From Chloroflexota bacterium (lineage in GTDB: Bacteria; Chloroflexota; Anaerolineae; UBA2200; JACIWT01), in NCBI GenBank assembly GCA_014360825.1, contig JACIWT010000013.1, forward strand, positions 1 through 63,842: DNA of 63,842 nucleotides, in the 5' to 3' direction. The notes under the pieces were generated by a model that was not told where the DNA came from, did not search any database, and worked only from the letters and a program-made list of their open reading frames with translations. Made by a program: the position numbers and the translations under genes. Positions 53,002-61,408 of the stretch are shown here, one piece after another (the stretch's first letter is position 1; each line of letters starts with the position of its first letter).

Positions 53002-53724
53002 GTGAGGATGCCCATGCTTCCCACGAAAGATGAGAGAGGGACTCGTGGGGCGAACGTTGTGATACAGGCGCAACGCGAGGCCCTGATTGGCCTGCTATTG
53101 GTGATTTTGCCCAATTTGGTGCTAGTTGGGGTAGGGCTCCTGATGCGCAGGCAAGCCCAACAGGTGACCGAGGCCCAGGCAGCAGGGGTATTCGGCATCG
53201 AACGGCTCCTGCGCCAGGTGGGATTGAACGCTTTCCTTTTGTTGCCTATGGGCATCTGGCTGTGGCGACGTCGGACTGGATTGGCGGCATGTGGCTGGCA
53301 ACAAGTACGACTGGGGCGAGCAGCAGGGGTAGGTGTGTTGTTGGGGGCGGCAGTATTGTTCCTGCGAGCGCAACCCTTTGCGCCAGAGCGACTGGCCTTG
53401 TCCGACACTTGGTGGGCATTGGCCACGTACAGCGTGGTTGCCGTGTCCGAGGAGACCCTCTTCCGGGGTTTCTTGCAAGGCCGGTTAGAGGCCTGGTTGG
53501 GGCGTTGGTGGGGGTATTTCGCGACAGCCCTGCTTTTCTCCGCCGTTCACCTCCCGACAAGGCTGCTGGGCGGAGAGCCGTTGGCTCAGGCTCTGACCTA
53601 CGCGACGGTGCAACTCTTGCCCATGGCCTTACTCTTCGGCGGGGCAATGTCGGTAGCGAATCATGCCGCCGCGCCAACCCTGTTGCACTTGGCCTGGAAT
53701 TGGGCCAGCGTGATTAGGAGGTGA
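53002..53724 (+). CDS. CPBP-family intramembrane protease
   Basis: A 240-residue membrane protein of the CAAX/CPBP (Abi) family. The catalytic motifs are SEETLFRGFLQGR (EExxxR), FSAVHLPTRL (FxxxH) and LLHLAWNWA (HxxxN), spread over the last four helices. About six to eight hydrophobic segments are present. The target is unknown. The start is ambiguous between GTG 53002, ATG 53008 and ATG 53014. Confidence 0.88.
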   Translation: MRMPMLPTKDERGTRGANVVIQAQREALIGLLLVILPNLVLVGVGLLMRRQAQQVTEAQAAGVFGIERLLRQVGLNAFLLLPMGIWLWRRRTGLAACGWQQVRLGRAAGVGVLLGAAVLFLRAQPFAPERLALSDTWWALATYSVVAVSEETLFRGFLQGRLEAWLGRWWGYFATALLFSAVHLPTRLLGGEPLAQALTYATVQLLPMALLFGGAMSVANHAAAPTLLHLAWNWASVIRR

Positions 53725-53728
53725 AATT

Positions 53729-54451
53729 GTGAATCCGAAAGGCAATCGGGGGCTTTTTGTCGCCGGAGGCGCGTGTGCCGTCCTCTGGCCTATCCTTTCC
53801 TTAGCCTTTTTCGCCGCTTATCCCGTGGCGGCCGGTGGAGCCATGCTTGCCCTGCCCGGCGGACCGGGGGCCTATGCTACCCGCCTGGCCGAACTGGGTC
53901 AACGGCCAATGGTGGTGGCCCTGGAATGGGGCCAGGACGTGCTTCCGCTGATGTTGTGGCCCTTCCTGTTGGCGCTTTACCGACTGCTAAGTTGGCGAAG
54001 CCAGTGGGACCTAACCTTGATAGCCGTCGGGCTGGGGTTGCTGGGGATGAGCCTGATGGTGCTCAGCAACACTTTCAACCCGACTCTCAGCCATACCCTG
54101 GGGCAGGCTTACGTGGAAGCCGGAAGCCCAGCCGAAGGAGCGGCGATCCTGGCTGTCCTGCAAGGGTTGCTCCTCTGGCGGCTAGGACTGAACCAACTGG
54201 CTGGACTGCTCTACCAAGGTTGCGTAGGACTAATCGGTTTGGGTCTGATCCGCAGTTGCACCTGGCGAGTTTTGGGATGGGTGGGCCTAGTGGGAGCGCT
54301 GCTGGCCCTGCCGGCCAAACTGCCCATCGGCCTGCGAGCACCCTCAAACATCATCTGGACCGGCCTGGCCTACGGCATCTGGCCCATCGCTATGGGCATT
54401 GGGCTGCTGCGATATAGGGAAGGGCAAGGCGTCAACCATTCCTCCTGGTGA
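53729..54451 (+). CDS. Polytopic membrane protein, unknown function
   Basis: A 240-residue protein with about seven hydrophobic segments and few charged residues, not recognised as a named family. MNPKGNRGLFVAGGACAVLW opens the chain, and the last helix ends IAMGIGLLRYREG. The GTG at 53729 is 4 bases after the CPBP gene and has GGAGGTG upstream, which overlaps that gene's stop. The close coupling suggests it could be a substrate or partner of the protease (inference). Confidence 0.78.
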   Translation: MNPKGNRGLFVAGGACAVLWPILSLAFFAAYPVAAGGAMLALPGGPGAYATRLAELGQRPMVVALEWGQDVLPLMLWPFLLALYRLLSWRSQWDLTLIAVGLGLLGMSLMVLSNTFNPTLSHTLGQAYVEAGSPAEGAAILAVLQGLLLWRLGLNQLAGLLYQGCVGLIGLGLIRSCTWRVLGWVGLVGALLALPAKLPIGLRAPSNIIWTGLAYGIWPIAMGIGLLRYREGQGVNHSSW

Positions 54452-54610
54452 GTTTCATCCCCACCCGGTTGATCAGGCGGCCTTGATCTGCCACTCTTGG
54501 CAGGCTCGTACCGGGTTTGAGAGAGGTATTGATTGTGAGGGCCAGGAAGCGTCCAAATTGTCGCCAGAGTACGAAACAGTAAAAGGCATCATCACGTTAT
54601 TAAGGATGAA

Positions 54611-55420
54611 ATGGACTGGTTGGCCAACATGAGCGACGCTCTGGGAGAAACCGCCATCATCGAGCGGGAAGAGAAATTGCGGACGTGGTTCACTCGTGAG
54701 TGTGACCCGATCTTGAAGGTCGTGGATGGTCTGGATATCGGCTGGGGTGGAGTGCAGCGTTGGGCTACAGCGCGGATGCCAGTGCCTACCGGCGGGCCAC
54801 ATCTCGATTTCGGCTGCGGCTATGGCACCTTTTTGGCTCAATTGGGCTGGCGTTTCCCCGGCGTCCGGCTGGTTGGCCTGAATATTGACTACGCCGGGCC
54901 GCACGCCCTGATAAGCGAATTGCTGGCCCAGGCGGAGGTGCACGCTGTGCTAGTGCAGGCCGATGCACGACAGATGCCCTTCGCTGATGAGAGCTTCGCA
55001 TCGGCAAGCTGTTTTCTGGGGCTGCAGGACATCGCGATCGGATTCGGGGAATCAGGTGTGCGGACAACGCTCTCCGAAGCCGTGCGCGTGCTGCGCACCG
55101 ACGGCACACTAACCCTGCTGGATGAGTTCCCGTTCGAGAAATTGGATGTCTTGCTGGAGGGGCTGCCGTTGGTGGTGATTGACCGGGAAGAACGTGCACT
55201 GGATGTGCGCTGGGACCGCCGGGTGGCGGAGCGAGCGATCATGCTCTACACCGAGGGGTGGGTGGCTCAAGCCCGCCTCTCCGATGAGGCAGCGCAACAG
55301 CGAACCCGTGTCGAAGTTCGCAGTCGGATGGTGGCAGAGATGGAACGCCAGTTGAGCGCACAAGGGTACTATGTCCCCTTTGGGCCGGTGCGGATGCTGG
55401 TGGCGCAGAAGATCGGGTAA
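54611..55420 (+). CDS. SAM-dependent class I methyltransferase
   Basis: A 269-residue soluble enzyme. Motif I is HLDFGCGYGTFLAQLG (about residues 62-77), the acidic loop is VGLNIDYAGPHAL, motif II is VQADARQMPFADESFASASC, and EAVRVLRTDGTLTLLDEFPF is motif III. The UbiE/MenG-type pattern does not fix the substrate. ATG with AAGGA 4-5 bases upstream. A gap of 159 bases precedes it, with nothing clear in it. Confidence 0.88.
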   Translation: MDWLANMSDALGETAIIEREEKLRTWFTRECDPILKVVDGLDIGWGGVQRWATARMPVPTGGPHLDFGCGYGTFLAQLGWRFPGVRLVGLNIDYAGPHALISELLAQAEVHAVLVQADARQMPFADESFASASCFLGLQDIAIGFGESGVRTTLSEAVRVLRTDGTLTLLDEFPFEKLDVLLEGLPLVVIDREERALDVRWDRRVAERAIMLYTEGWVAQARLSDEAAQQRTRVEVRSRMVAEMERQLSAQGYYVPFGPVRMLVAQKIG

Positions 55421-55476
55421 CCGGCAGATTTGATGTCGAATTACTGCGCTGCCGCAATATTAAGGAGAACCCTGCG

Positions 55477-56292
55477 ATGCCTGAACTCCCCGATGTTCTC
55501 ATCTTAGCGTGTAGCCTGGATCAAGCCCTTCGTGGCCGACGCATCACTGCGGTAAACATCTATCAGCCCAAATGTCTGAACCGGCCGGAGGGCGAATTTC
55601 GCCAGGCTGTTGTCGGTCGCGCCTTCCAGCACGCCTGGCAACGCGGTAAGTGGGTCTTAGCAGACTTGGATCGGGATTGGACGCTGGCCTTCAATTTGGG
55701 GATGGGCGGCGAATTGCGCCTGCATGACCCAGACGAGATACCTGATCCGCGGCGAGAGCGTGTAGTCTTTCACCTGGACGACGGCACAGGGCTCTGGGTG
55801 CACTTCTGGTGGTTCGGCCATGTACACTTGATTCCTTTGGGTGACCTGACTGCCCATCCTATACTAGCCCGCCTAGGGCCAGAACCACTGGCGGATGATT
55901 TCACCCCACAGCGTTTGGAGCGGATGCTGCAGGGTAAACGCGGACCAATCAAGAAGTACCTGCTGGATCAAAGGTTCATCGCCGGTATTGGCAACGTTTA
56001 CGTGCAGGACATCCTCTGGTATGCCAGGCTGCATCCCCTGCGTCCGGCAAACACGTTAGAGCCAGCCGACGTGAAACGGCTGCATCAGGGCATTCGTCGT
56101 GTATTGGAGGAGGGCATTCGTTGGGGAGGTGGCCCACGAGAGTATGATGTGTGGGGTAACGAAGGACACTATGTCGAACACCTACAGGTGGGTTATCGAA
56201 CGGGCGAGCCCTGTCCGGCCTGCGGAACGACGATCGAAACCTTGCGCGTGGGCTCCACTACCAGTTACATCTGCCCCCGCTGTCAGATCTGA
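55477..56292 (+). CDS. Formamidopyrimidine-DNA glycosylase-like protein (Fpg/Nei family)
   Basis: A 271-residue base-excision enzyme. It starts MPELPDVLIL with the catalytic Pro and Glu; the beta-hairpin Lys is in RGKWVL; the helix-two-turn-helix has FIAGIGNVYVQDILW. The zinc finger is CPACGTTIETLRVGSTTSYI followed by CPRC. The Arg that stands five residues before the third zinc Cys in E. coli Fpg and Nei is Thr here. Lesion range may therefore differ from MutM. ATG with AAGGAG upstream. Confidence 0.88.
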   Translation: MPELPDVLILACSLDQALRGRRITAVNIYQPKCLNRPEGEFRQAVVGRAFQHAWQRGKWVLADLDRDWTLAFNLGMGGELRLHDPDEIPDPRRERVVFHLDDGTGLWVHFWWFGHVHLIPLGDLTAHPILARLGPEPLADDFTPQRLERMLQGKRGPIKKYLLDQRFIAGIGNVYVQDILWYARLHPLRPANTLEPADVKRLHQGIRRVLEEGIRWGGGPREYDVWGNEGHYVEHLQVGYRTGEPCPACGTTIETLRVGSTTSYICPRCQI

Positions 56293-56329
56293 AGTGCAGG
56301 ATAATATCCAATAGATCGGGAGGCAAGGG

Positions 56330-57055
56330 ATGGACGAGGAGAAACGTCCTTGGCGCATTTTGTTGGTGGATGACGAAGAGGCTATTACGGTCCAATTGGC
56401 TTCCTTCCTGGAGCGGACGGGGTTTACAGTAACCGTGGCCCACAATGGTGAGGTAGCCTTGCGCCGCATCACTGATTTCACCCCTGACCTCATCGTCCTC
56501 GATGTACTGATGCCTCACCTAGACGGCCGGGAAACTCTGCGCCGTCTGCGCCAGGCTGGGGACTGGACGCCGGTAATCTTGCTCACCCAGGTGGGATTGC
56601 CGGCCGAACGAGCCATGGCCCTCGATGAAGGGGCCGATGATTACCTGAACAAGCCATTCGAACCGTACGAACTGGTGGCCCGCATCCGGGCAGTGTTGCG
56701 GCGAAGTCGCCGCGGCGTTCCCTCCCTCGCAGGTGCGCGCCATTTGACCTGCCAGGCGCTTGTTCTCGATCGTCAGGCTCGTCGGGTTAGCCTGTCTGGT
56801 AGAGAGGTTGCTCTCACGGCGAAGGCTTTCTCGGTCTTAGAGTATCTAATGTTGCACCCCGACGAAGTGTTGAGTCGAGAGCGCTTGCTGGATGCAGTCT
56901 GGGGCTGGGACTATCCGGCCGCCACCCGAGCAGTGGATACACGCATTGCTGAGTTGCGCCGCGCGCTGAATGACGACGTCGAGGATCCCCAGTACATCGA
57001 GACGGTGATTGGAGAAGGGTATCGTTTTGTTGGACGGGTGGAGGTGGGGATGTGA
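56330..57055 (+). CDS. OmpR/PhoB-family response regulator
   Basis: A 241-residue regulator. The receiver domain has DDEE (residues about 14-17), the phospho-acceptor Asp in LIVLDVLMPHLDG and the Lys of LNKPFEPYEL. The C-terminal winged helix has SGREVALTAKAFSVLEYLML and RAVDTRIAELRRALNDD with YRFVGRVE. The partner kinase follows directly. Palindromes at 57975-58011 upstream of the next operon are candidate binding sites. Confidence 0.93.
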   Translation: MDEEKRPWRILLVDDEEAITVQLASFLERTGFTVTVAHNGEVALRRITDFTPDLIVLDVLMPHLDGRETLRRLRQAGDWTPVILLTQVGLPAERAMALDEGADDYLNKPFEPYELVARIRAVLRRSRRGVPSLAGARHLTCQALVLDRQARRVSLSGREVALTAKAFSVLEYLMLHPDEVLSRERLLDAVWGWDYPAATRAVDTRIAELRRALNDDVEDPQYIETVIGEGYRFVGRVEVGM

Positions 57056-57948
57056 AGAAGTTCGTTTTGCCACTCCTGCCTTTGGGCCTGGGATTAATCC
57101 TGGCTGCCTTGTTACAGGCTGGGCTATGGCCTAATCCCGTTCTCTATCTGCGTGCCGACGTGGGCACTTTAGTCCTCCTCCTAGGGCTTGCTGGTGCCAT
57201 TGCCTGTGGATTGGGTCTCGCTTTGTGGGCTCTGGTGGATCGTCGTTGTGAGCAGGCGCTGGCTCGCTTTCGACAGGAACAAGCCGAATCTCATCGTCGT
57301 TTCATCCGCCGCCTGGATCACGAACTGAAGAATCCTCTCACTGCCATCCGTGCCGGCTTGGCTAATCTGGCCGACGGGGGTGACGGCCCTACCTTATTGA
57401 GCGTGCAGGCCCAAGTGGACCGTCTGGCTCGTCTGAGCGCCGACCTGCGCAAACTGGCTGATCTGGAGACACAACCTGTGGAACAGGAGCCGGTGGATCT
57501 CGCGCAGTTGTTGGCAGAGTTATTGGAATTGGCTCAGGAACGGCCAGAAGCATCTGTTCGCCAACTCCGACTGACCCTGCCCCGTGCTCCCTGGCCGTTG
57601 CCGGCAGTGGCTGGTGATCGCGATCTGCTCTTCCTGGCCCTGCACAATTTGGTGGACAACGCTCTCAAGTTCTCTCGTCCGAAGGATACTATTGAGGTCC
57701 GTGCCTTCGAGGATGGTCCATGGGTGATAGTCGAGGTAGCAGATACCGGTCCTGGTGTTGGTGAAGACGAACTACCGCACTTGGGAGAGGAACTGTACCG
57801 GGGAAATGCAGCCCGGAGTGTCGAAGGCAGCGGTCTGGGACTGGCGCTGACACAAGCCATCGTCACTCGTCACCAGGGCACAATGGCAGTGCGGAGTCGT
57901 CTGGGGCAGGGGACGGTGGTTACCTTGCGACTCCCGGTGGCTCGCTGA
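57052..57948 (+). CDS. Sensor histidine kinase
   Basis: A 298-residue kinase. Two N-terminal membrane helices (about residues 4-22 and 38-62) enclose a very short outer loop, so the signal is likely sensed within the membrane. The H box is RRLDHELKNPLTAIRAGL; the N box is NLVDNALKFSRP; the G boxes are VADTGPGVGEDELPHL and GSGLGLALTQAIV. The GTG start overlaps the regulator stop (GTGA). The short loop resembles intramembrane-sensing kinases of envelope-stress systems. Confidence 0.92.
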   Translation: MKKFVLPLLPLGLGLILAALLQAGLWPNPVLYLRADVGTLVLLLGLAGAIACGLGLALWALVDRRCEQALARFRQEQAESHRRFIRRLDHELKNPLTAIRAGLANLADGGDGPTLLSVQAQVDRLARLSADLRKLADLETQPVEQEPVDLAQLLAELLELAQERPEASVRQLRLTLPRAPWPLPAVAGDRDLLFLALHNLVDNALKFSRPKDTIEVRAFEDGPWVIVEVADTGPGVGEDELPHLGEELYRGNAARSVEGSGLGLALTQAIVTRHQGTMAVRSRLGQGTVVTLRLPVAR

Positions 57949-57974
57949 CATGTCAAAATTGTAACATCATGTTC

Positions 57975-58011
57975 TGTAATTATTACACTTTAGCCATACA
58001 GGTGTGACACC
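57975..58011. promoter_or_regulatory. Two short palindromes upstream of the lipoprotein operon
   Basis: TGTAAT-T-ATTACA (57975-57987) and GGTGT-G-ACACC (58001-58011) lie 93 to 57 bases before the ATG at 58068. No strong -35/-10 pair is evident. They may be operators, for instance for the adjacent response regulator. Confidence 0.35.
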
Positions 58012-58067
58012 GGGATGGTAGTATAGGAAGCAGCGGTTGGAGGATCACTCTGTTTGGAGGTGTAACA

Positions 58068-60461
58068 ATGAAAAAGTGTACGTTCCTTTTGCTAACTCTG
58101 CTGCTTCTTTTAACGCCTGTGGCCTGTCAAGGCACCCTGGAAGTAGGCGTCGAGCGTGCTTATACCCCCATGCCCAACCTGGGCAAATTGGCCTATGTTC
58201 AAGGCGGCGACATCTGGGTTAAGGCTCTACCTGACGGGGAGCCCCAACGGCTCACCACCGATGGCCGCAACTCCGAGCCTCGCTGGTCACCATCAGGCCA
58301 ATGGCTGGCTTTCCGCAAAGGGGATTACCAAGTCTGGGTTATGGGTGCCGATGGCAGCGCATCCCACCCCCTAAACGAAGGCGCAGCCGTGGGCGCTTTC
58401 GCTTGGGCGCCTACAGACGATCGATTGGCCTATGTCGTCGGGGATAAGGAATTGCAGACGGTCGATGCAGATGGCAGTGCCCAGACTGTCTTGGTGCTCC
58501 AAAGCCCCTTCGGCAAGATCGGTCAGATTGCCTGGAGTCCCGATGGGGAGTGGATAGCCTACGAATGGCAGGAGCAAGAGGCTGGGCAACCTCCCACCTA
58601 CCAGGGTCTATTGAAAGTTTCAGCGGATGGCAAAAGCCGGATGCCGATCTATCCCGCTTATCCCAGTAAGCCATCTGAGATTCGGGGATTTCACCTGGTC
58701 GGGTGGACGGCCGGTAGCTATTTTCTTCTTTTCCAGGATGATATGGGTTCCGCTTCGCTGCTGGCCGATGGCGCTCCTCTTTACGCCATACCTGCGGACG
58801 ACGGCACGCCTGTGCAACTCGCTGATTCTGTGCTAGCCTACTCAGATTTCGTCGTGCCGAAAGCAACCGATCTCACCCAGGTCGCCGTGATTGTGGGCAG
58901 TTATCGTGGCGCTTGGACTAACAAGGCGTTACAGTTTCTCAACCCAGCCACAGGAGAGGCTACTACGCTGACTTCGGCAGATGTGGCAGTCTCTTCTCCC
59001 TCTTGGTCACCAGATGGCCAAAAGATCGCCTATGTCGCTATGCCTGATCGAGGTGATTTAGGTGGTGGCGAACCGGCTCGCCAGGCATTGATGCAGCGCC
59101 GCCTATGGGTGGCGAATGTTGATGGCGAGCCTCAGGCCCAACAACTCACCAATGATCTGAACTATCGTGATGAGCGCCCTCTCTGGTCAGCCGATGGGAA
59201 GCACATCCTCTTCGCGCGCCTCAACGCCGGGAACCAGGCCTCGCTCTGGGTTATCCCCGCCGCGGGCGGCGAGCCTCTGCAGATGGTGAAGGAGTTAACC
59301 CCGGCCCCGGAATGGTTCGGCTATTATGGCCACATTGACTGGGACGGCCTCTTCGACTGGTGGACAGGCCTGCATCAGACCGCAGATTACTCCGCACTGT
59401 CACCAACGATGACCCCAACTCAAGAGAAGGACCTTTCTATAACTTCGGGCGTGCTTTATCTGAAAGAAGGGATAGCCTATCTTCTGAACGAAGACGGCGA
59501 GCGGCGTATCGGTCCGCTGCCCGAAGATGCTGGTCACCTGACACCCGGGCCTCGCTATTTGGCCTATGTCCAGGACAACCGGATTTGGATCCTTAACCCG
59601 TCCGATGGAACGACGGATACACTTCTCGAGTTCCACGATCTCGTGGGCCAGGACTTCGACTTGTGCTGGTCCACGGACGGCTCGACTTTGGCCTACGCCG
59701 TGACCTGGAGTGGGCCCGATGGCTCGCGGAAAGTAGGGCTAGGCATCACCGATGGCTATGAGCACCGCGTGGCGGACACCCTCATCGCCCGCAGCGCTGG
59801 ACCAACGCCTACGCTGCCTCCGGAACCACCTATGCCACCCGAACCTGGCTTTGCTAGCCTCAGAATCCTGGGGTTCGATCTGGTCGCCGGTAAGTTGCTG
59901 GTGACACCCGTTGGTGGGCAGGAACACTTGAGTTGGGTGGGAACCTACGACCTGTGTAAAGGTGAGCCCATGCGAAAGCAACCCTGGCCCACCGCCGTAG
60001 TGCCACCTCTGATTCCAGTCCTCTCACCAGACCTGACGCTTTTGGCCGCCACCCAGCCGGGCGAGCTGCAAATCTACCGCGCAGATAACATCGGTGCCGA
60101 TTGGATATATGTGGAACTGCCAGCGGAGACACACGTAATGTGGCCCTGTTGGTCACCTGACAGCCAGCGACTGGCCTACCTGTTGAACGAAGGCGCGACT
60201 CCTGGTTTGGATGTGAGTCCCGCCCTGGGTCTCTGGGTTTGGGAGTCCAAGAGCAATCAGGCTCGTCAATTGTTGCCGGCGGTCAGTCCTGAAGCAGTGT
60301 TGCGCGGTTGGACGGCTGACGGGCAGGCAGTGGTACTGGAGATGTTGGATGGTATAAGCCGACAGGTCACTGTCAGTCTAGTAGAAGTAGATACTAGCCG
60401 TAGCAGGCTCATTCCGCTGCCCCAAGATAGCCGAGTGCTGGGCTGGATCGGAAACAGCTAG
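58068..60461 (+). CDS. Large beta-propeller lipoprotein (PD40/TolB-like repeats)
   Basis: A 797-residue exported protein. The signal ends in TPVAC with Cys at residue 20, a slightly atypical lipobox. Repeats along the chain include RWSPSGQWLAFRKG, AWSPDGEWIAYEW, SWSPDGQKIAYVAM, LWSADGKHILFARL and CWSPDSQRLAYLL, so one or two WD40-like propellers are likely. A low-complexity Pro-rich linker (PTPTLPPEPPMPPEPG) divides the protein near residue 590. It follows the two-component system and may be its output or its sensor partner; this is inference. Confidence 0.85.
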   Translation: MKKCTFLLLTLLLLLTPVACQGTLEVGVERAYTPMPNLGKLAYVQGGDIWVKALPDGEPQRLTTDGRNSEPRWSPSGQWLAFRKGDYQVWVMGADGSASHPLNEGAAVGAFAWAPTDDRLAYVVGDKELQTVDADGSAQTVLVLQSPFGKIGQIAWSPDGEWIAYEWQEQEAGQPPTYQGLLKVSADGKSRMPIYPAYPSKPSEIRGFHLVGWTAGSYFLLFQDDMGSASLLADGAPLYAIPADDGTPVQLADSVLAYSDFVVPKATDLTQVAVIVGSYRGAWTNKALQFLNPATGEATTLTSADVAVSSPSWSPDGQKIAYVAMPDRGDLGGGEPARQALMQRRLWVANVDGEPQAQQLTNDLNYRDERPLWSADGKHILFARLNAGNQASLWVIPAAGGEPLQMVKELTPAPEWFGYYGHIDWDGLFDWWTGLHQTADYSALSPTMTPTQEKDLSITSGVLYLKEGIAYLLNEDGERRIGPLPEDAGHLTPGPRYLAYVQDNRIWILNPSDGTTDTLLEFHDLVGQDFDLCWSTDGSTLAYAVTWSGPDGSRKVGLGITDGYEHRVADTLIARSAGPTPTLPPEPPMPPEPGFASLRILGFDLVAGKLLVTPVGGQEHLSWVGTYDLCKGEPMRKQPWPTAVVPPLIPVLSPDLTLLAATQPGELQIYRADNIGADWIYVELPAETHVMWPCWSPDSQRLAYLLNEGATPGLDVSPALGLWVWESKSNQARQLLPAVSPEAVLRGWTADGQAVVLEMLDGISRQVTVSLVEVDTSRSRLIPLPQDSRVLGWIGNS

Positions 60462-60490
60462 AACAGGAAAAAAGAAGGAGATTTGCACAG

Positions 60491-60832
60491 ATGGGCATCC
60501 TCAGAAATCACTCACGTAAGACACTGCTCTATGTGGCCACTTTCATTGCCGTGACAATTGTGGTGGCGGTGCTCGTTAAGCCCGATCGCACTGCGATCGG
60601 GTTCGTCGCTTGGGCCGCTTTAATCTTAGTCAGTTTGCTGCTTCTTGTTGCGTGGCATGCTCGCGCCTTTGCGTATCGCTGCCGAGACTGCGGACACGAG
60701 TTTCAAATATCGCTCTGGACAGATCTGCTCAGTCCCCACGGCCTAAGCAAAGGAGGAGGTTGGAAATACCTGCGCTGCCCCAAGTGCGGGCAACGCACCA
60801 TGGCAATTGTCATTCCTAAGGGGGGAGGATGA
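60491..60832 (+). CDS. Small membrane protein with C-terminal zinc ribbon
   Basis: A 113-residue protein with two membrane helices (about residues 11-29 and 36-54). A cytoplasmic or surface zinc ribbon follows, with CRDCGHEFQISLWTDLLSP and CPKCGQRTMAI, two CxxC pairs 35 residues apart. No family is recognised. ATG with AAGAAGGAG upstream. The stop overlaps the next start (ATGA). Confidence 0.78.
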   Translation: MGILRNHSRKTLLYVATFIAVTIVVAVLVKPDRTAIGFVAWAALILVSLLLLVAWHARAFAYRCRDCGHEFQISLWTDLLSPHGLSKGGGWKYLRCPKCGQRTMAIVIPKGGG

Positions 60833-61359
60833 ATCTTCAGAAACGCCTGTACTTCCTGTTGCCGGCTGTCACGGCCGCCTTGCTGCACAACATTATCCAC
60901 GAAAGCGTGCACTACTTGGCTGCCCGGCTGTTGGGCGAGGGAGTAAAGGAATTCCGCTTTCTGACCAACGGTTGGGGATCCAGTCAGGTGATCTATGCCA
61001 CGCCAGCAGCCGAACGAATTGGTGCCCACTGGTTGGTTATCGCCTGGGGACCTGCGGTGGTGACCACCCTCATTGGGTATCTGCTCTATCTAAAGCGAGA
61101 GGAATGGCTGACTCGTTGGCCATTGATCAACGCGACCCTGTGGTACGCTGGGCTCTTCTTCTTGTGCCTGGACCCGTTCTACTTTGCCCTGTTGTCCCTG
61201 TTCTTCGGCGGCGATGTGAATGCCGTGGACGCCGTGGGCTGGTCACCGTGGCCAGTGCGGTTGGTAGCACTAGGGATTTTTATTTTCAATGCTAGGCTGA
61301 TGGTGCGCTGGCAGCGAGAGGCAAGGGCTCGTCCAGAGCGATATGTGATTGCAGGGTGA
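60829..61359 (+). CDS. M50-like membrane metalloprotease homologue
   Basis: A 176-residue protein with four or five hydrophobic segments. LLHNIIHESVHYLAARLLGE contains HExxH within a hydrophobic helix, as in site-2-type proteases, and a later FFLCLDPFYFALLS could supply the third ligand Asp. The chain is short, with no PDZ domain. Protease activity is inference. The ATG overlaps the zinc-ribbon gene (ATGA), so the two are coupled and may form one complex. Confidence 0.7.
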   Translation: MNLQKRLYFLLPAVTAALLHNIIHESVHYLAARLLGEGVKEFRFLTNGWGSSQVIYATPAAERIGAHWLVIAWGPAVVTTLIGYLLYLKREEWLTRWPLINATLWYAGLFFLCLDPFYFALLSLFFGGDVNAVDAVGWSPWPVRLVALGIFIFNARLMVRWQREARARPERYVIAG

Positions 61360-61408
61360 ACTTGGTGCTTCCCCTGGAACATAGCATAGGCGGGAGGGAA
61401 AATAGCAC

